64,000 nucleotides of DNA. It comes from GCA-2746365 sp963711255 (lineage in GTDB: Bacteria > Pseudomonadota > Gammaproteobacteria > SZUA-229). The position numbers and the translations under genes are program-made. Positions 35,071-43,573 of this stretch are shown here, one piece after another. The notes beneath the pieces were generated by a model. It was not told the DNA's origin. It ran no database searches and saw nothing but the letters and a program-made list of their open reading frames with translations. Within the stretch, counting starts at the first letter, position 1, and each line of letters begins with the position of its first letter. The stretch lies in the NCBI GenBank assembly GCA_963711255.1, contig CAVQDO010000035.1, positions 62,001-126,000 of the forward strand, given 5' to 3'.

Positions 35071-35372
35071 AAAAGTTATCGATAGTTGTGCATTCATCAC
35101 TGCAGCAGGAGCTTGCAGACAGTCTGCGCAGTATGCAGCTGGACAGTTTTATGTTTAGTCACATTGAAAAACATAGTTCATCATTGGAGCATGATCCGTT
35201 TTTATCGGCTCGTGACAAGGTGGTGGGATACGTACCGCAGGTTCGCGTTGATATTATTCTTGATGATGATCGTGTGCAGCAATTATTAGCTGAGTTACGA
35301 GATTCTGAGTATTCGTTTCAGGGAAAGGGGTTTTTCTGGATTACTAATGTTGGTGAAATTGGCGAACTATAG
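35067..35372 (+). CDS. DUF3240 family protein
   Basis: 101 aa soluble protein. The pattern LSIVVHSSLQQELADSLRSM near the start, with RDKVVGYVPQVRVDIILDDD and GKGFFWITNVGEIGEL at the end, fits the DUF3240 family, whose fold resembles PII-like/ACT regulators and which is often found beside CusA/CzcA pumps. It may sense or bind the transported metal or regulate the pump; this is inference from genomic context. ATGA overlap with the RND gene indicates translational coupling. Confidence 0.75.
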   Translation: MKKLSIVVHSSLQQELADSLRSMQLDSFMFSHIEKHSSSLEHDPFLSARDKVVGYVPQVRVDIILDDDRVQQLLAELRDSEYSFQGKGFFWITNVGEIGEL

Positions 35373-35456
35373 CCAGGCCATAGCAGTAAATGCGATGCTG
35401 TCGGCAGGCCATGTAAGCTTGCCGTCAGCGCAATTTAATTCTTTAAAAACAGTGGC

Positions 35457-35738
35457 TTACCATGCTTCCCAGGCAGAGTTTTTATCCATCCAGCGTAAAC
35501 TTAAAATATACCAGAAGCAGATAGGTATCATCATGGCGATCCAGCTCCAGTCATCTATGAGAAAGACGGATGAAACTAGTTCATTATTAATGAAGTTGGC
35601 CCAGGGCAGGCAATAGGCAGTAAATAAAACACAGGCCCATATCAAAATGATGGCATGGTGGCGTTTGTGAATGCTGGAAAAAGCCAGTAGAACCCAAAAT
35701 GGCATTTTAACTGCTGCGGTATTGTCTTTATCATTCAT
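35457..35738 (-). CDS. Small two-helix membrane protein
   Basis: 93 aa, unrecognised. Two hydrophobic helices (about residues 29-50 and 60-82) are separated by a short loop; the end is WMDKNSAWEAW. A clear AAAGGACG ribosome-binding site precedes the ATG, and the gene starts 15 bp after the glutaredoxin stop on the same strand, so the two are probably cotranscribed. The role is unknown. A plus-strand open frame overlaps it but lacks these supports. Confidence 0.6.
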   Translation of the reverse strand: MNDKDNTAAVKMPFWVLLAFSSIHKRHHAIILIWACVLFTAYCLPWANFINNELVSSVFLIDDWSWIAMMIPICFWYILSLRWMDKNSAWEAW

Positions 35739-35753
35739 ATTTAAAGCGTCCTT

Positions 35754-36008
35754 TTAAGGCATTAAATGGCCTAATTCATCATCCATATGCAATTCGGTTA
35801 ATTCGGTAAAGCCGCCTATCCATTTACCATCAATGGTTATTTGCGGTACTGTGCGCGCACCGTTAGTTACCTGTGAAAATTCACGTAAGGCGGTCTGGTC
35901 CTGGTCAACCCGGACTTCATCATAATCGATACCCCATTTAACCAGTAAAGTCTTGGTTTTATCGCAAATAGGGCAGATACCTGTGCTATAAACTTTTAAG
36001 CGTGCCAT
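35754..36008 (-). CDS. Glutaredoxin
   Basis: 84 aa thioredoxin-fold protein. The redox centre CPIC is at residues 12-15, followed by the cis-proline TVPQITIDG and the glutathione-binding IGGFTEL. It is a dithiol glutaredoxin of the GrxC type that reduces disulfides or glutathione mixed disulfides in the cytoplasm. It is divergent from the ferredoxin-reductase gene and followed by a small membrane protein gene. Confidence 0.9.
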   Translation of the reverse strand: MARLKVYSTGICPICDKTKTLLVKWGIDYDEVRVDQDQTALREFSQVTNGARTVPQITIDGKWIGGFTELTELHMDDELGHLMP

Positions 36009-36121
36009 GAAGTCCTGCTATATACATATAAATAGTCGTTTTGTTTTTGTATAGAAATAAGAGAGAATGCCCGTCCGCACTGTTATAGTACGGTTATTGA
36101 CATAATCCAGAGTTATTCTAC

Positions 36122-37174
36122 ATGAGTTTTAAGATCCGTGTGCCTGCCAGTGGGCATGAATTTACCGCTGAAGAGAACGAAACCATACTCGAAGCGGCCC
36201 TCAGGCAAGGGGTCGGTTTACCCTATGGTTGCCGCAATGGCGCCTGCGGGAGATGCTCGGGCGAGGTTTTATCCGGTGAAACACACTATGATACGGACAG
36301 CCTAAGGGCAATGGCTAAAAAGGAGTATGAAGCGGGTAAGACATTGTTTTGTCAGGCCTGTGCCGCCAGTGACCTGGAAATAAAGGTTCGGGAAATTGTA
36401 AAAAGCGCCGATATTGAAATTAAGACCTTACCTTGCCGTGTAGAGAAGATGAAGTTGCTCAGCCATGACGTGATGCAATTGAAGCTAAAATTACCCGAAA
36501 CCGAGCGTTTACAGTTTATGGCCGGGCAATATATTGAAATATTGCTGAAAGATGGAAAAAGGCGTGCTTTTTCCATCGCAAACGCACCACACGATGATGA
36601 ATATATAGAATTACAGATTCGACATGTACCCGATGGTCATTTTGGCGATTATGTTTTTCATGGATTAAAAGAAAAAACATTAATGCGACTCGAAGGACCG
36701 TTAGGTAGCTATTTTTTACGTGAAGATAGCCAGAGACCCATTATATTGATGGGCGGCGGTACCGGGTTTGCGCCGCTAAAAGGCATGCTGGAGCATGCTT
36801 TTTACACAAAGCTGGACAGGCCGATCCATTTATTCTGTGGCGCGCGTGCGCGTCGGGATCTGTATATGGACGAGATGGTGCAGGCATGGTTAAAACAGCA
36901 TGATAATTTAAAATATACCGCGGTTTTATCTAATCCTGAAAGCGAAGATAACTGGCAGGGTGAAACCGGCTTTGTGCATGACAGTGTGGTCTCCCACTAT
37001 CCGGATCTGTCGGGCTTTGATGTTTATCTAAGCGGCCCGCCGCCAATGATAAAAGCCGGTATGGATTTATTTTATGAAAAAGGACTGCCAGAAACTCAAA
37101 TTTATTCTGATTCATTTGAATACTCTGATGATGCACTAAAAGCCATGGGTATTCAAAAACCTAAAATAGACTAG
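36122..37174 (+). CDS. 2Fe-2S ferredoxin-fused NAD(P)H-flavin oxidoreductase
   Basis: 350 aa. The N-terminal plant-type 2Fe-2S domain has C-x4-C-x2-C (GCRNGACGRCSG) and a fourth Cys in LFCQAC. The FAD domain includes RRAFSIANAP and the NAD(P)-binding domain GGGTGFAPLKGML, ending in SDSFEYSDDALKAMG. The architecture matches reductases annotated as CDP-6-deoxy-delta-3,4-glucoseen reductase or phenol hydroxylase reductase. In this gene neighbourhood it may serve as a general electron donor. The natural partner is unknown. Confidence 0.87.
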   Translation: MSFKIRVPASGHEFTAEENETILEAALRQGVGLPYGCRNGACGRCSGEVLSGETHYDTDSLRAMAKKEYEAGKTLFCQACAASDLEIKVREIVKSADIEIKTLPCRVEKMKLLSHDVMQLKLKLPETERLQFMAGQYIEILLKDGKRRAFSIANAPHDDEYIELQIRHVPDGHFGDYVFHGLKEKTLMRLEGPLGSYFLREDSQRPIILMGGGTGFAPLKGMLEHAFYTKLDRPIHLFCGARARRDLYMDEMVQAWLKQHDNLKYTAVLSNPESEDNWQGETGFVHDSVVSHYPDLSGFDVYLSGPPPMIKAGMDLFYEKGLPETQIYSDSFEYSDDALKAMGIQKPKID

Positions 37175-37189
37175 ATAGTCATAAGCCTT

Positions 37190-37672
37190 TTGTCAGAAAA
37201 ACCAACGATAAAACAATTAATAGAAAAAATTCCGCAACAGGGAACAGTGGAATGGATCGGTATCCGCCCGTATAAAAAGCAACCATTAATTGAGCTTGAG
37301 TTAGTTGAAGTTGAGGAAAAGGGACTTCAGGGCGATCATTATGCGGGCCGCAGCGGCAACCGAAGTATTACCCTGATTCAGCAGGAACATATTCATGCTA
37401 TTGCTTCCCTGTTGCACAGAAAAGATGTTTCGCCTCAGCAATTAAGAAGAAATATTGTTATCAGTGGAGTTAATTTACTGGCACTTAAAGACAGGGAGTT
37501 TAAAGTTGGCACAGCAGTATTAAAAATGACAGGCCTGTGTCATCCCTGCTCACGAATGGAAGAAACGTTTGGTGAAGGCGGCTATAACGCCGTTAGAGGA
37601 CATGGCGGAATCAATGCCAGGGTTATTTCACCCGGAGTTATAAAACTACGGGATAAGGTGGTTGTTATTTAA
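37190..37672 (+). CDS. MOSC domain protein
   Basis: 160 aa. The MOSC (molybdenum cofactor sulfurase C-terminal) domain spans residues 15-155: GLQGDHYAGRSGNRSITLIQQEH, then LRRNIVISGVNLLALKDREFKVG and the conserved cysteine region TGLCHPCSRMEE. MOSC proteins bind molybdenum cofactor or sulfur carriers and handle reduced nitrogen substrates or detoxification. The start appears to be TTG at 37190, 15 bp after the reductase stop; the true start could differ. The reductase plus MOSC arrangement recalls YcbX/YiiM systems, which pair MOSC proteins with 2Fe-2S reductases. Confidence 0.8.
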   Translation: MSEKPTIKQLIEKIPQQGTVEWIGIRPYKKQPLIELELVEVEEKGLQGDHYAGRSGNRSITLIQQEHIHAIASLLHRKDVSPQQLRRNIVISGVNLLALKDREFKVGTAVLKMTGLCHPCSRMEETFGEGGYNAVRGHGGINARVISPGVIKLRDKVVVI

Positions 37673-37676
37673 ACGT

Positions 37677-38966
37677 TCAGGTTTTAACGACTTTTAACTG
37701 GGGTGTTTCACGTTCAAAGTCATGTGCATTTTTAGTAAGAGCGTCGTCACCGTAATCACCGGCCAGTAAATGCAGACCCTGGCGATAATATTCCTGGGCC
37801 TCTTCTTTTTCATTCATATGCTCTTCCATCAAACGCGCCAGCTTCAAATAACTTTCGGGCATCGGTTTTATTGCAATACTGGCTTCAAGGTAACTTTTTG
37901 CTTTGCCCCATAACGAACGGGAAGTACACATTTTACCCAGGGCAAGTAGCAGGTAAGCATTTTGTTGATGGTCTTTTAACCAGCCCTCAACGGTTTCCAG
38001 TTGACTGTTATCAACCAATACATCCAGTTCCGAGTAAAGCTCAATGCTGCTTTCATCCCAGTTCTTATCGATAAACTGACGCAGCACGCTTTCTGCTTCA
38101 CCCGAAGCGTTTATCCGAATAAGCTGTTTCGTATATTCCGCTGTAATTTCAGGTAATGCTTTTAGATGACTGGCTGTACTCTCCCAATAATCAATTAAGG
38201 CCTGGCTACCAGAATGGGTGCTAGCGGCAGTGTTAGCGATGGAGCTTAACTGGCCAAGGCACACATCCTTTTCCATAGAAAGAAACTTTTCTTCAGATAA
38301 CTTACCGTATTTTTTTAAATCCGGTAGCAGTTGTTCCAGCTCAGCCCAGTCTTTGAGATGATGATAAGTATTGGCTAGCAAGGTTAATACATATGTATGG
38401 TTTTCTGAAGCTTCGTTTAACTGGGTAAGGGTAGCCAGTGCCTGCTCGTTTTGCTGGTGCGCCAGCTGTAACTCGGCTTTGGTCAGTCCAATTGCAATGT
38501 TAGCGTCGGGAGCGGTCAGGTGAGCCTTTTGTAAATAGTCGTCACGACGTTCATGCGCGCCAAGTTGCTGTGCTGCGCGCGCGGCAGAAAGATAAACCAG
38601 TAAGGCATTATCGCTGTATTTAACCTGTTGTAATAATATTTTTTCTGCACGTTCAAATCGGCCTTCGGCGTATTCGATTAAACCCTGGGAAAGAGAGTGA
38701 CGTGCTTTTTCTTCAAGCCGTTTAATACGGCTGTTACGGATGTAGATAAACGCTTCTTTAAAAAACAGGATGCTTCTGTTAATCGCGAGGATAACAAACA
38801 GAAAACAGAAAACAGCGGCAGCAAAAACAATCAGGTTGGTCTCAAAAGTCTGCTCGCCAAAAGTGATGGTGATGTGACCAATATCGTTTTGCTTGTACAT
38901 GCTAAAGCCGACAATAGTGATTGCGGAGATTAGCAATATATATAAAAGCCGGTTCATAATAGTCAC
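37677..38966 (-). CDS. hemY: HemY-like haem biosynthesis-associated TPR protein
   Basis: 429 aa. An N-terminal pair of membrane helices (residues 5-20 and 42-65) corresponds to the HemY N domain, followed by tetratricopeptide-like repeats (about 90-410). It is a membrane protein long linked to the hem cluster in proteobacteria and recently considered part of haem-synthesis organisation; it is not protoporphyrinogen oxidase despite the shared symbol. It follows hemD by 115 bp, with no hemX in between, unlike the E. coli and Pseudomonas layout. Confidence 0.85.
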   Translation of the reverse strand: MTIMNRLLYILLISAITIVGFSMYKQNDIGHITITFGEQTFETNLIVFAAAVFCFLFVILAINRSILFFKEAFIYIRNSRIKRLEEKARHSLSQGLIEYAEGRFERAEKILLQQVKYSDNALLVYLSAARAAQQLGAHERRDDYLQKAHLTAPDANIAIGLTKAELQLAHQQNEQALATLTQLNEASENHTYVLTLLANTYHHLKDWAELEQLLPDLKKYGKLSEEKFLSMEKDVCLGQLSSIANTAASTHSGSQALIDYWESTASHLKALPEITAEYTKQLIRINASGEAESVLRQFIDKNWDESSIELYSELDVLVDNSQLETVEGWLKDHQQNAYLLLALGKMCTSRSLWGKAKSYLEASIAIKPMPESYLKLARLMEEHMNEKEEAQEYYRQGLHLLAGDYGDDALTKNAHDFERETPQLKVVKT

Positions 38967-39081
38967 CTGTCAGTTCTATGCTGGCATATACAAAATACGC
39001 ATTAATAGTATGTAGCCGTTAGATTATCGCATATTAAGCCTGAAATAATAACGCTGTGTTAACATGGGAAAGCGCTAACAA

Positions 39082-39840
39082 CTAGGCAAAATAGTCTGTT
39101 AGTGCGAGGAATACCGCTTCGTCTGTTGCATTAACAGCTTTGATTATGGTTCTGAATCCATGCCGCCTTGCCAGAGTCTGTGCTCTGTCTGAGGGCACAA
39201 CCAGTGGAATATCAATTAATAAACTGGGATCTTCCATTAAAGTAACCAGGTTATCCAGGCCTTCGTTACTGCTAATTGTTACCGCATCAAGCGAATCTAT
39301 CTGTTCTTCATTAAGTGGTGCTAGCCGGGGTATTGTGCGGTTATATATTTCCACGTAACGAATTTGTGCACCGCGTTTTATCAGGGTATCACCAAGCAGG
39401 GCGAGGCCGCCTGTACCACGAAAGATCAGGATACGCTTGCCTTCAAGCTGAGGCATTTGAAACTCTGTCGTTTTTAACAATGATTCTGAATTGTGTTCGG
39501 GTGCTTCAAATGATACCCGAATATTTTGTTGTGCCAGGGCCTGGCTGGTTTTACTGCCGATGGAAACAATCTGCAGGTGTTCGGGCAAAATCGGAAAATA
39601 AAGCTGGCTTTGTTCTACGGCTGTCGGACTGATGAAAATAGCCATATCAAACTTATGCAGATGATCTCGTAACTGAATAAGCTGGTTAATTTCCAGCTCC
39701 GGCGGTGGTAGAATTTTAAAAACGGGATAATGTATAACCTTGCCGCCGGCACTTTCAATGAGCCGCCGTAAATGCTTTTCTCGGCCGTCTGGCCTGGTAA
39801 TAAGAATGGTTTTGTTAGACAGCAATGTTGCCTTGTTCAT
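39082..39840 (-). CDS. hemD: Uroporphyrinogen-III synthase
   Basis: 252 aa two-lobed HemD protein. Diagnostic stretches are TILITRPDGREKHLRRLIESAGGKVIHYPVF at the N-terminus, FISPTAVEQ, the central FRGTGGLALLGDTLIKRGAQI and the C-terminal VTISSNEGLDNL. The enzyme inverts ring D and cyclises hydroxymethylbilane into uroporphyrinogen III in tetrapyrrole synthesis. hemC normally sits directly upstream; here only 108 bp separate hemD from algR, so hemC must be elsewhere. HemD sequences are poorly conserved, but the motifs and context agree. Confidence 0.88.
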   Translation of the reverse strand: MNKATLLSNKTILITRPDGREKHLRRLIESAGGKVIHYPVFKILPPPELEINQLIQLRDHLHKFDMAIFISPTAVEQSQLYFPILPEHLQIVSIGSKTSQALAQQNIRVSFEAPEHNSESLLKTTEFQMPQLEGKRILIFRGTGGLALLGDTLIKRGAQIRYVEIYNRTIPRLAPLNEEQIDSLDAVTISSNEGLDNLVTLMEDPSLLIDIPLVVPSDRAQTLARRHGFRTIIKAVNATDEAVFLALTDYFA

Positions 39841-39948
39841 TTTGTTGTTTCGCTGATGATGTTCAGCGTGCTATTTGACCCACGCGGTGTTTATATTAAC
39901 AGCGTAAAGTGATCTATGCGTTAGTTTTAAAGCCGCGTGGATTTATAT

Positions 39949-40677
39949 TTAGTTTCGCAGTTTTTTTCGTATGGAGGATAAATGGCGGCGGCTTATTTCC
40001 AGTAAATCGTCAATATCGTTGAAACAAATACAGGCATGACCTTCGTTGTTCTTGGTCAGGCCGTTGATCATGTTATGTGAAACCAGGGCGTTGCGGTGGA
40101 TACGCATAAACTGTTGTTCGAACTCATCTTCCAGCGCTTTCAGTGATTCTTCAATGAGATACTCCTGTTCCGTTGTGCGCAGGGTAACGTATTTCTGGTC
40201 AGCCTTAAAATAGATAATTTCGTCGACCGGTATTAGTTCTAGTGAGCCGCGGCTTTTGACACAGATTTTTTCACGCATACCGGGTGTTTCGTCATTACGA
40301 AGCTGGTTTAACTGGGCCTTGTTCATGCGTTTTGCCGCATCAAGGGCGGCTTCCAGCCGGCTTTGCTTTATGGGTTTTAACAGGTAATCAATGGCATGCG
40401 TTTCAAAAGCGCTTAGTGCATGGTCACTAAAGGCCGTGGTAAAGATTATTGCGGGTGGCTTATCCATGCGACTGATATAACGCGCTGCTTCGATACCGTC
40501 CATTCCGGGCATACGGATGTCCATTAGTACAACATCAGGATGGGAGACCTGTGTTTTGCGTAACGCATCTTCACCGGTCTCAGCTTCGCCAATAATCTGG
40601 TAGCCAGAATTGGTGGATAGCATTTTTCTCAGACGTTGTCGGGCAAGCTGTTCATCATCGACTATCAAAACGTTCAT
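39949..40677 (-). CDS. algR: LytTR-family response regulator (AlgR-like)
   Basis: 242 aa. The receiver domain (1-120) carries DDEQLARQRLRKML, the phosphorylation Asp in VVLMDIRMPG (about 54) and the switch Thr/Lys in TTAFSD and YLLKPI. The C-terminal LytTR DNA-binding domain (about 138-240) includes IYFKADQKYVTLRT and MRIHRNALVSHNMI. It probably regulates target genes in response to the adjacent AlgZ-like kinase, as in the Pseudomonas algZ/algR pair beside argH. The start at 40677 (MNVLIVDDE) is favoured over an ATG nine bases upstream; both overlap the kinase 3' end. Confidence 0.88.
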   Translation of the reverse strand: MNVLIVDDEQLARQRLRKMLSTNSGYQIIGEAETGEDALRKTQVSHPDVVLMDIRMPGMDGIEAARYISRMDKPPAIIFTTAFSDHALSAFETHAIDYLLKPIKQSRLEAALDAAKRMNKAQLNQLRNDETPGMREKICVKSRGSLELIPVDEIIYFKADQKYVTLRTTEQEYLIEESLKALEDEFEQQFMRIHRNALVSHNMINGLTKNNEGHACICFNDIDDLLEISRRHLSSIRKKLRN

Positions 40678-41749
40678 GTTTAACATCCAAAGGGATTAAA
40701 AGTGATACGGTGTAGTTATCTTTGGTGTCATTTATGGTGAAGTTGCCTTTGTTTCCATAGACAAGTTTCAGCCGCCTTTTGATATTATCCTGTGCCATTT
40801 GATTTCCCTTTTTGAATGACGAAGACTGCTTTTCCGACATTAAAGGGTTGCTGATGGATAACTTAAGACAGTTATCTATTTGTAGTGCAGAAATAAGAAT
40901 TTTGCCACCTTTTTCGATGGGTTCAATGCCATGATATATGGCATTTTCAGCTAAAGGCTGTAAACACAGCGAAGGAACGTTAACATTGAGTAAATCCTGA
41001 TCAATATCCCACTCTGTTTGCAGTCGATCGCCCAGGCGCAGCGATTCAATCGCCAGGTAACTTTTTGCCAGCTCAATTTCTTCGGATAAAGAGCTCATGT
41101 TTTTTTCACTTAAGCTGGCCCGAAAAAGATCTGACAGGTCCTCAATAGCGGTTTCAGCAATTTGTGGTGATATCTGGATCAGGCTGGCGATGGTATTCAT
41201 GCTGTTAAACAGGAAATGAGGCCGTATTCTGGCGCGCAATGCCTGGATTTCCGCGTGACTTTGCGCAGCCAGGTTATGGCGCCATTGGTACTGTATATAA
41301 AAATAGCGCAGAACCAGGAAATAGATCACAGCACTAATGGTCATTACCCTGAACACAAAGAGTAGATTTAAAGAGCTTTCGTCAAAATCTGTGAACAAGA
41401 AAGCATTCATTTTGTAGACGAGAAGCGCCACGAGTAGGCTGGTGCTCATCATAATGATAAATGCGACTATCAGGCAGTGATTTTGCTTCAGTTTTAGCAG
41501 CCAGGATCGAATGCTGCATAAAATTGCGGTATTCAATAAAGCAATCCACTGCATTAGTAATGAAGACAGGGCCAGGTAGTCCCAGAAAATCGCCATATGA
41601 CTGGCTGAAGCCATGGCAAAAACAATGGCCAGCATTTCTGTCAGCACGACAACGATAAACACATTGCGAACATCGCAGAAATTAGGCAATAAAGCTGCCG
41701 TTATCTGACCGTTTAAGCTCGCCTCATTATTAGTAATATTTTCAGCCAT
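40655..41749 (-). CDS. algZ: LytS/AlgZ-type membrane sensor histidine kinase
   Basis: 364 aa. Four to five N-terminal membrane helices lie between about residues 25 and 155. The catalytic part is of the His_kinase/LytS type: LRARIRPHFLFNSMNTIASLIQ with the phosphoacceptor His (about 182), and a GHKL ATPase with PLAENAIYHGIEPIEKGG (N box). There is no classical H box region of the EnvZ type. It overlaps algR by 23 bp and is the first gene of the pair. The signal is unknown; in Pseudomonas the pair controls alginate and twitching motility. Confidence 0.85.
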   Translation of the reverse strand: MAENITNNEASLNGQITAALLPNFCDVRNVFIVVVLTEMLAIVFAMASASHMAIFWDYLALSSLLMQWIALLNTAILCSIRSWLLKLKQNHCLIVAFIIMMSTSLLVALLVYKMNAFLFTDFDESSLNLLFVFRVMTISAVIYFLVLRYFYIQYQWRHNLAAQSHAEIQALRARIRPHFLFNSMNTIASLIQISPQIAETAIEDLSDLFRASLSEKNMSSLSEEIELAKSYLAIESLRLGDRLQTEWDIDQDLLNVNVPSLCLQPLAENAIYHGIEPIEKGGKILISALQIDNCLKLSISNPLMSEKQSSSFKKGNQMAQDNIKRRLKLVYGNKGNFTINDTKDNYTVSLLIPLDVKHERFDSR

Positions 41750-41944
41750 TTACAATAAATAGTCGAGACCGCGCCGATTGCAAGCCTGAGTCGAAGAATG
41801 ACTGCTGGATTAAACCGTTATTAATTCGGCCAGCGCCGCATTATTCAGGGTATCGTAATCAAATTTGCCTGCGGGTTTAATTAAGCATAAGGCCAGTGTT
41901 TGGTATACTGCACGCTAATTTCTAATAAACGTTAAATAAACACT

Positions 41945-43393
41945 ATGAGCGATAAAATACAGGGCAGCGGTTCAGCAGAGAATTTTACTGAAGGAGGCGC
42001 TGAATCGACAGCAGATAGCGCTGCGACTAATTCTGCCTGGGGCGGCCGGTTTAGTGAGCAAACCGATGCTTTTGTTGAAGCCTTTACTGCTTCCGTACAA
42101 TTTGACCAGCGGATGTATAAGCAGGATATCGCCGGTTCCCGCGCGCATGCCAAAATGCTGAATAAAATAGGGGTGCTTGGCGAAGATGACTGCGCTGCTA
42201 TATTAAATGGCCTGAATACGGTTGAGCAGGAAATTAGTGATGGTCAGTTTAACTGGTCAATCGCTCGTGAAGATGTGCATATGAATATTGAGGCGCGTCT
42301 TACCGAACTGGTGGGTGATGCCGGCAAACGCTTACATACCGGGCGATCCAGAAATGACCAGGTGGCTACGGATATACGATTGTACCTGCGCGAACAAATC
42401 GAGTTCATTATTAATGAAATAACAAGGTTGCAGCATGGAATCCTTGCTGTGGCTGAGCGTGAGGCCGGCACGATTATGCCTGGATTTACTCATCTACAGG
42501 TCGCGCAGCCCGTCACCTTTGGCCATCATCTGATGGCATGGTATGAAATGCTGCTGCGTGATGCATCACGATTTGCTGATTGTCAGCAACGGATGAATAT
42601 GTCGCCGCTAGGTGCCGCAGCGCTTGCCGGTACCAGTTACCCAATTGACCGGGTATTCACCGCCAGGGAACTTGGTTTTAGCGCACCGACGCAAAATTCA
42701 CTGGATTCAGTGAGTGACCGTGATTTTGCTATTGAATTCTGCGCCAGTGCGGCCATTCTCATGGTGCATATGTCACGCATGTCTGAGGAACTTGTTATCT
42801 GGTCTTCAGCGCAGTTCAATTTTATTGAACTGCCCGATCGCTTCTGTACCGGATCATCAATCATGCCGCAGAAGAAGAACCCGGATGTACCGGAACTGGT
42901 ACGCGGAAAAACCGGCAGGGTAAATGGACACCTGGTTAGCTTACTGACACTGATGAAATCACAGCCGTTAGCTTACAATAAAGACAATCAGGAAGATAAA
43001 GAACCACTGTTTGATACTGTTGATACGGTATTGGGCTGTTTGCGGGCGTTTGCAGATATGGTTCCGGCGATAAACTGTAAGCGCGAAAATATGTATAAGG
43101 CGGCCAGCCAGGGGTTTTCTACCGCGACAGATCTTGCTGATTACCTGGTTCGTAAAAATCTGCCGTTTCGAGATGCTCACGAGGTTGTCGGAAAGGCCGT
43201 GGCCATGGGCGTCAGTAGCGAAAAAGACCTGAGCGAGTTAACGCTTGAGGAGCTACAGCAGTTTTCCGACAAAATCGAAGCCGATGTATTTGATGTTTTA
43301 ACACTGGAAGGCTCGGTTGCTTCGCGTAATCACATAGGTGGAACAGCGCCTGAGCAGGTGAGAAAAGCTATAGATCTGGCAAGGAAAAACTAA
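41945..43393 (+). CDS. argH: Argininosuccinate lyase
   Basis: 482 aa. The fumarase/aspartase superfamily signature GSSIMPQKKNPDVPELVRGK (about residue 303) and HTGRSRNDQVATDIRLYLR (about 130) are present, with catalytic His and Ser in the usual places. The enzyme splits argininosuccinate into arginine and fumarate. Compared with typical ArgH, whose start corresponds to AWGGRFSEQTDAFVEAFTAS, this protein has an additional N-terminal segment of about 30 residues rich in Ser, Ala, Glu and Gly; a downstream start is not obvious. It is divergent from algZ, a conserved arrangement. The arginine it makes is the donor for the amidinotransferase at 15221. Confidence 0.96.
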   Translation: MSDKIQGSGSAENFTEGGAESTADSAATNSAWGGRFSEQTDAFVEAFTASVQFDQRMYKQDIAGSRAHAKMLNKIGVLGEDDCAAILNGLNTVEQEISDGQFNWSIAREDVHMNIEARLTELVGDAGKRLHTGRSRNDQVATDIRLYLREQIEFIINEITRLQHGILAVAEREAGTIMPGFTHLQVAQPVTFGHHLMAWYEMLLRDASRFADCQQRMNMSPLGAAALAGTSYPIDRVFTARELGFSAPTQNSLDSVSDRDFAIEFCASAAILMVHMSRMSEELVIWSSAQFNFIELPDRFCTGSSIMPQKKNPDVPELVRGKTGRVNGHLVSLLTLMKSQPLAYNKDNQEDKEPLFDTVDTVLGCLRAFADMVPAINCKRENMYKAASQGFSTATDLADYLVRKNLPFRDAHEVVGKAVAMGVSSEKDLSELTLEELQQFSDKIEADVFDVLTLEGSVASRNHIGGTAPEQVRKAIDLARKN

Positions 43394-43454
43394 ACGTTAA
43401 CAACTTTCGGTGTTAATAAGGACTTAACGTAGAGAGGCAGTACCATGCAATTGA

Positions 43455-43573
43455 CACATTAGTTTGAGTGATATTGCTTTCTTAGCTGGTTTTTCCGAGC
43501 AGAGTGCTTTTCTCGAGCGTTTAAAAAATGGACCGGTATAAGCCCGATACAATACAGGCACTCAATCAATTAA
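43455..43573 (+). pseudogene. Remnant of an AraC-family regulator C-terminus
   Basis: One frame reads HISLSDIAFLAGFSEQSAF and then, after a one-base shift in a T run, SRAFKKWTGISPIQYRHSIN and a stop. Together these form the last helix-turn-helix of an AraC/XylS-type regulator. An in-frame stop lies immediately upstream, so only about 39 codons survive, with a frameshift. It lies downstream of argH and reaches the end of the next minus-strand gene. No start or ribosome-binding site is visible. Confidence 0.8.

Noticed and set aside
35347..35616. Plus-strand open frame of 89 codons after the DUF3240 gene
   Set aside because: It overlaps the better supported minus-strand membrane protein gene and has neither a clear ribosome-binding site nor a known domain.
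39841..39948. Hidden hemC fragment between hemD and algR
   Set aside because: The gap is only 108 bp and no frame shows a HemC motif.
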